A stretch of DNA of 64,000 bases from Lagopus muta (taxonomy: Eukaryota; Chordata; Aves; Galliformes; Phasianidae): assembly GCF_023343835.1 (NCBI RefSeq), contig NC_064444.1:11459719-11523718 (forward strand), written 5' to 3'. Numbering within the stretch: position 1 is the first letter of the stretch; each line of letters begins with the position of its first letter. A program made the translations under genes and the position numbers. This document shows positions 62,001 through 64,000 of the stretch, piece after piece. The notes below the pieces were generated by a model that saw only the letters and a program-made list of their open reading frames with translations, did not search any database and was not told the DNA's origin.

Positions 62001-63240
62001 CTTCCATCACCAGCCATTACTCAAAAGCTCCGTGCTCCTGTGACATGGCAGGCTCCACGCAGAGCCCCGCCTTCAGCGGTTGTCCTTGAACAAGTTTCCA
62101 GACAAGGATTAAATGTCAGAGTTAATTGTGGCAGGGACCAGCACTCCAGTCTTTTTCTACCTGTCGTTTCCTTTCACGCTGTGAAGCGCTCACCCTGCCC
62201 TGCACACGTGGGCAGGATGGAGCTGGGCACCATCTCACACGGGCACCTCCCGGCTCACAGCAGATATCTCCCCACGTCCTTCTGTACAGCACTTCTGCTT
62301 TCAGTGAGATGATGATGGATTATTCCCCAATCTGGAGGATACAACAGGAATTAAGAGGATGAAAATTCTTATAAAAATATCACCTGCAGATCCCTACGGT
62401 GAGTCCGCCCCAGAGCAGGAGGGCTTCTTATTGTGCCACTGCAGCAGCACGCAGGGAACACAGACGTGTTTTGGTCTCACACTTATGAGATGTGGGCAGC
62501 ACAAGTCCCTCACTATGACTGGCAATCCTAGGAAACGCAAATGCTGACCATCTGAGAAACTGAAACCCCCTTCCTACCCTCTCCTAGAAGGGGAGCATGA
62601 GCTGAGGCAGCCAGCATGTCCTGCTTTTGCTCCATGCCATCTGCTGACAGTCTGCTGGCGCCGTACCGGTCTCTACCATTTCCACAATTAAGGTCCTTTC
62701 TAGAATGCCCCATAAATGACAGGACAAGAACCACAGTCAGGCACGGGAGATTTCAAAGTGCTTCAATAAATGCAGCTAAAGAAAGTTGTGATTCCTTGCC
62801 AGGTTATCCCATTATACACAAAACAACAGGCATTTTGAACAAAAATTAATTAACCTCTATTTACTGTAGAAAAGCATTTGGTTCGTAAGAACAAACTCTT
62901 GCTAAGAAAAAATACACAACTATGTAATCTTAAAAAACCGAATATATTTTAAACCACTACTGGAACAAAGTCTGAACAAAGTTCCAGAAGAACTTACTTA
63001 CCTTGGAAATGTCAGGCTGGCACACAGAGCCCACGCTGCATGATGTGCCCCAGCTCCCCAGCAGCCCTCAGCAGTGGCCGTACCGTGCTGCAGCACACAG
63101 CGGCACGGGGCCGTGCGAGTGCAGCCAGTTCATCTGCTGGGCACCACCTCTCCTCTTCTGTGCTGGGACCAGTTAGGGAATGGGACACAGCCACAAATCC
63201 TCCTCAGAACACGGGGAAAGTCACACACAGCTGCAGAAAC
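56011..63240. other. Gene-free stretch
   Basis: No coding exon, RNA gene or recognisable transposon. Open frames in the more GC-rich patches (60.5-60.9 kb and 62.0-62.7 kb) overlap on both strands and lack motifs. Confidence 0.45.
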
Positions 63241-64000
63241 TTTATTTCAAAATCTTTTTATTCAACTGTTATTCAGCAATATACAATACAGTTTATAAAC
63301 AAATGTCTTACCTTGTTTCCAATCTTCATTTAAAAATAAATACTATCAGCAGTGCCTATTAATTATGGTAAGATGTACCTTTTCAATTAAAATGTCTCCA
63401 AAAGAAATAATTTAATTAAAAAAAAAAAAAAAAAGAAAAAGGAAATTCAGAAAAACTAAATACGTTCTACTAAGAATATTTCCTTTCTTAGGAAGGGTTT
63501 TGACCCAGCATCTTTACATACTGTCATAAAGATAACTGCTCAACAGTTCGTGCAAAATGAAGAGTCTGAAGAGTCAGAGGAAAGGTTTAGAAAAGAAAAA
63601 TATTACATTAAAATAGAGAAACCATAGGTGCTGTGCACAGAGCAGGGCCTTACACCATAGGGTCTGGAAACTAGATGCATTATTTTTTGTGGTTTACCTT
63701 CTGTGACATCCCCAAAAATATGTTTTCCCCTCATGTGGAATTTATCATGCTTCTTTCAGTCTCTTTCTGTCCATCCTTCCAGCTGTGGGCAATGTTTTGT
63801 CAGGGGCTTGTCCTGTTCTTAAATAGGTTCCTTTTGTTTGGCTGAGGAGTAGTGAAGGAAGTAGTCCATCAGTGGTTTACTAATAAATGTACAAGATTAT
63901 GCAGTATTAACAGGAACATGTATAGGAGTGGGTCTGTAGCATAAATAGGTCCTGTGCCTAGAAAAAGAGACAAGGGAAAGAAGGAGATTTTATTTTTTAT
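63241..64000 (-). other. Possible 3'UTR end of a minus-strand transcript beyond the window
   Basis: On the minus strand the sequence runs ...GTTGAATAAAAAGA then GAAATAAAGTTTCTGCAG, two AATAAA signals (63,257-63,262 and 63,241-63,246) within 25 bases. This is a common arrangement at the ends of vertebrate 3'UTRs. In human the gene beyond POP4 is VSTM2B, which would lie on this strand, but no VSTM2B coding exon is present here, so the assignment is only positional. An A-rich tract is at 63,418-63,440. Confidence 0.35.
63418..63440. repeat. Poly(A)-rich tract
   Basis: Seventeen A residues followed by GAAAAA. Confidence 0.9.

Noticed and set aside
1-64000. Search for CRISPR arrays, tRNA or rRNA genes and prokaryotic operons
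   Set aside because: The sequence is a vertebrate nuclear locus and none of these was seen.

Overview
The window looks like avian nuclear DNA, most likely from a galliform (chicken or a close relative). It has long intron-rich spacers, CpG-island promoters, CR1 LINE fragments with the typical avian 3' end (runs of ATTCTGTG-type octamers), and vertebrate genes in an order I know from human chromosome 19q12 (C19orf12 - PLEKHF1 - POP4). I infer chicken chromosome 11 or its equivalent from that synteny; I could not check it by search.

Layout. Positions 1-1.2 kb hold a truncated CR1 beside a CpG island (about 1.2-1.9 kb). From about 4.9 to 14.5 kb on the + strand lie three complete, tandem, intact copies of the C19orf12 gene. 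Each has the same two coding exons (160 bp plus 266 bp), the same intron phase and a 141-residue product. The array also contains duplicated upstream and intronic sequence. About 14.5-26.6 kb is gene-poor, with an old CR1 piece, an LTR-like repeat and another CR1 tail. PLEKHF1 (- strand) follows: one coding exon at 28,827-29,648, an intron of about 4 kb, and a non-coding first exon in a CpG island near 33.7 kb. About 34-45 kb is non-coding with several AT-rich blocks that may be conserved regulatory DNA. POP4 (- strand) spans 45,562-47,937 in seven coding exons and starts in a third CpG island. From 48 kb to the end I find no coding exon; there is a second copy of the LTR-like repeat, more AT-rich blocks, and at about 63.24 kb what looks like the 3' end of a minus-strand transcript whose body lies beyond the window.

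The genes do not form a pathway. C19orf12 is a membrane protein of mitochondria and ER contact sites, PLEKHF1 is an endosome/lysosome phosphoinositide-binding PH-FYVE adaptor, and POP4 is a core protein of RNase P/MRP.

The most unusual feature is the C19orf12 triplication. Copy 3 is a visible mosaic: its 5' half is nearly identical to copy 2, its 3' half resembles copy 1, and there is a sharp junction inside the intron. A separate block of about 594 bp upstream is nearly identical between two places 8,970 bp apart. Together these point to recent unequal exchange or gene conversion, while the C-terminal halves of the three proteins have diverged strongly.
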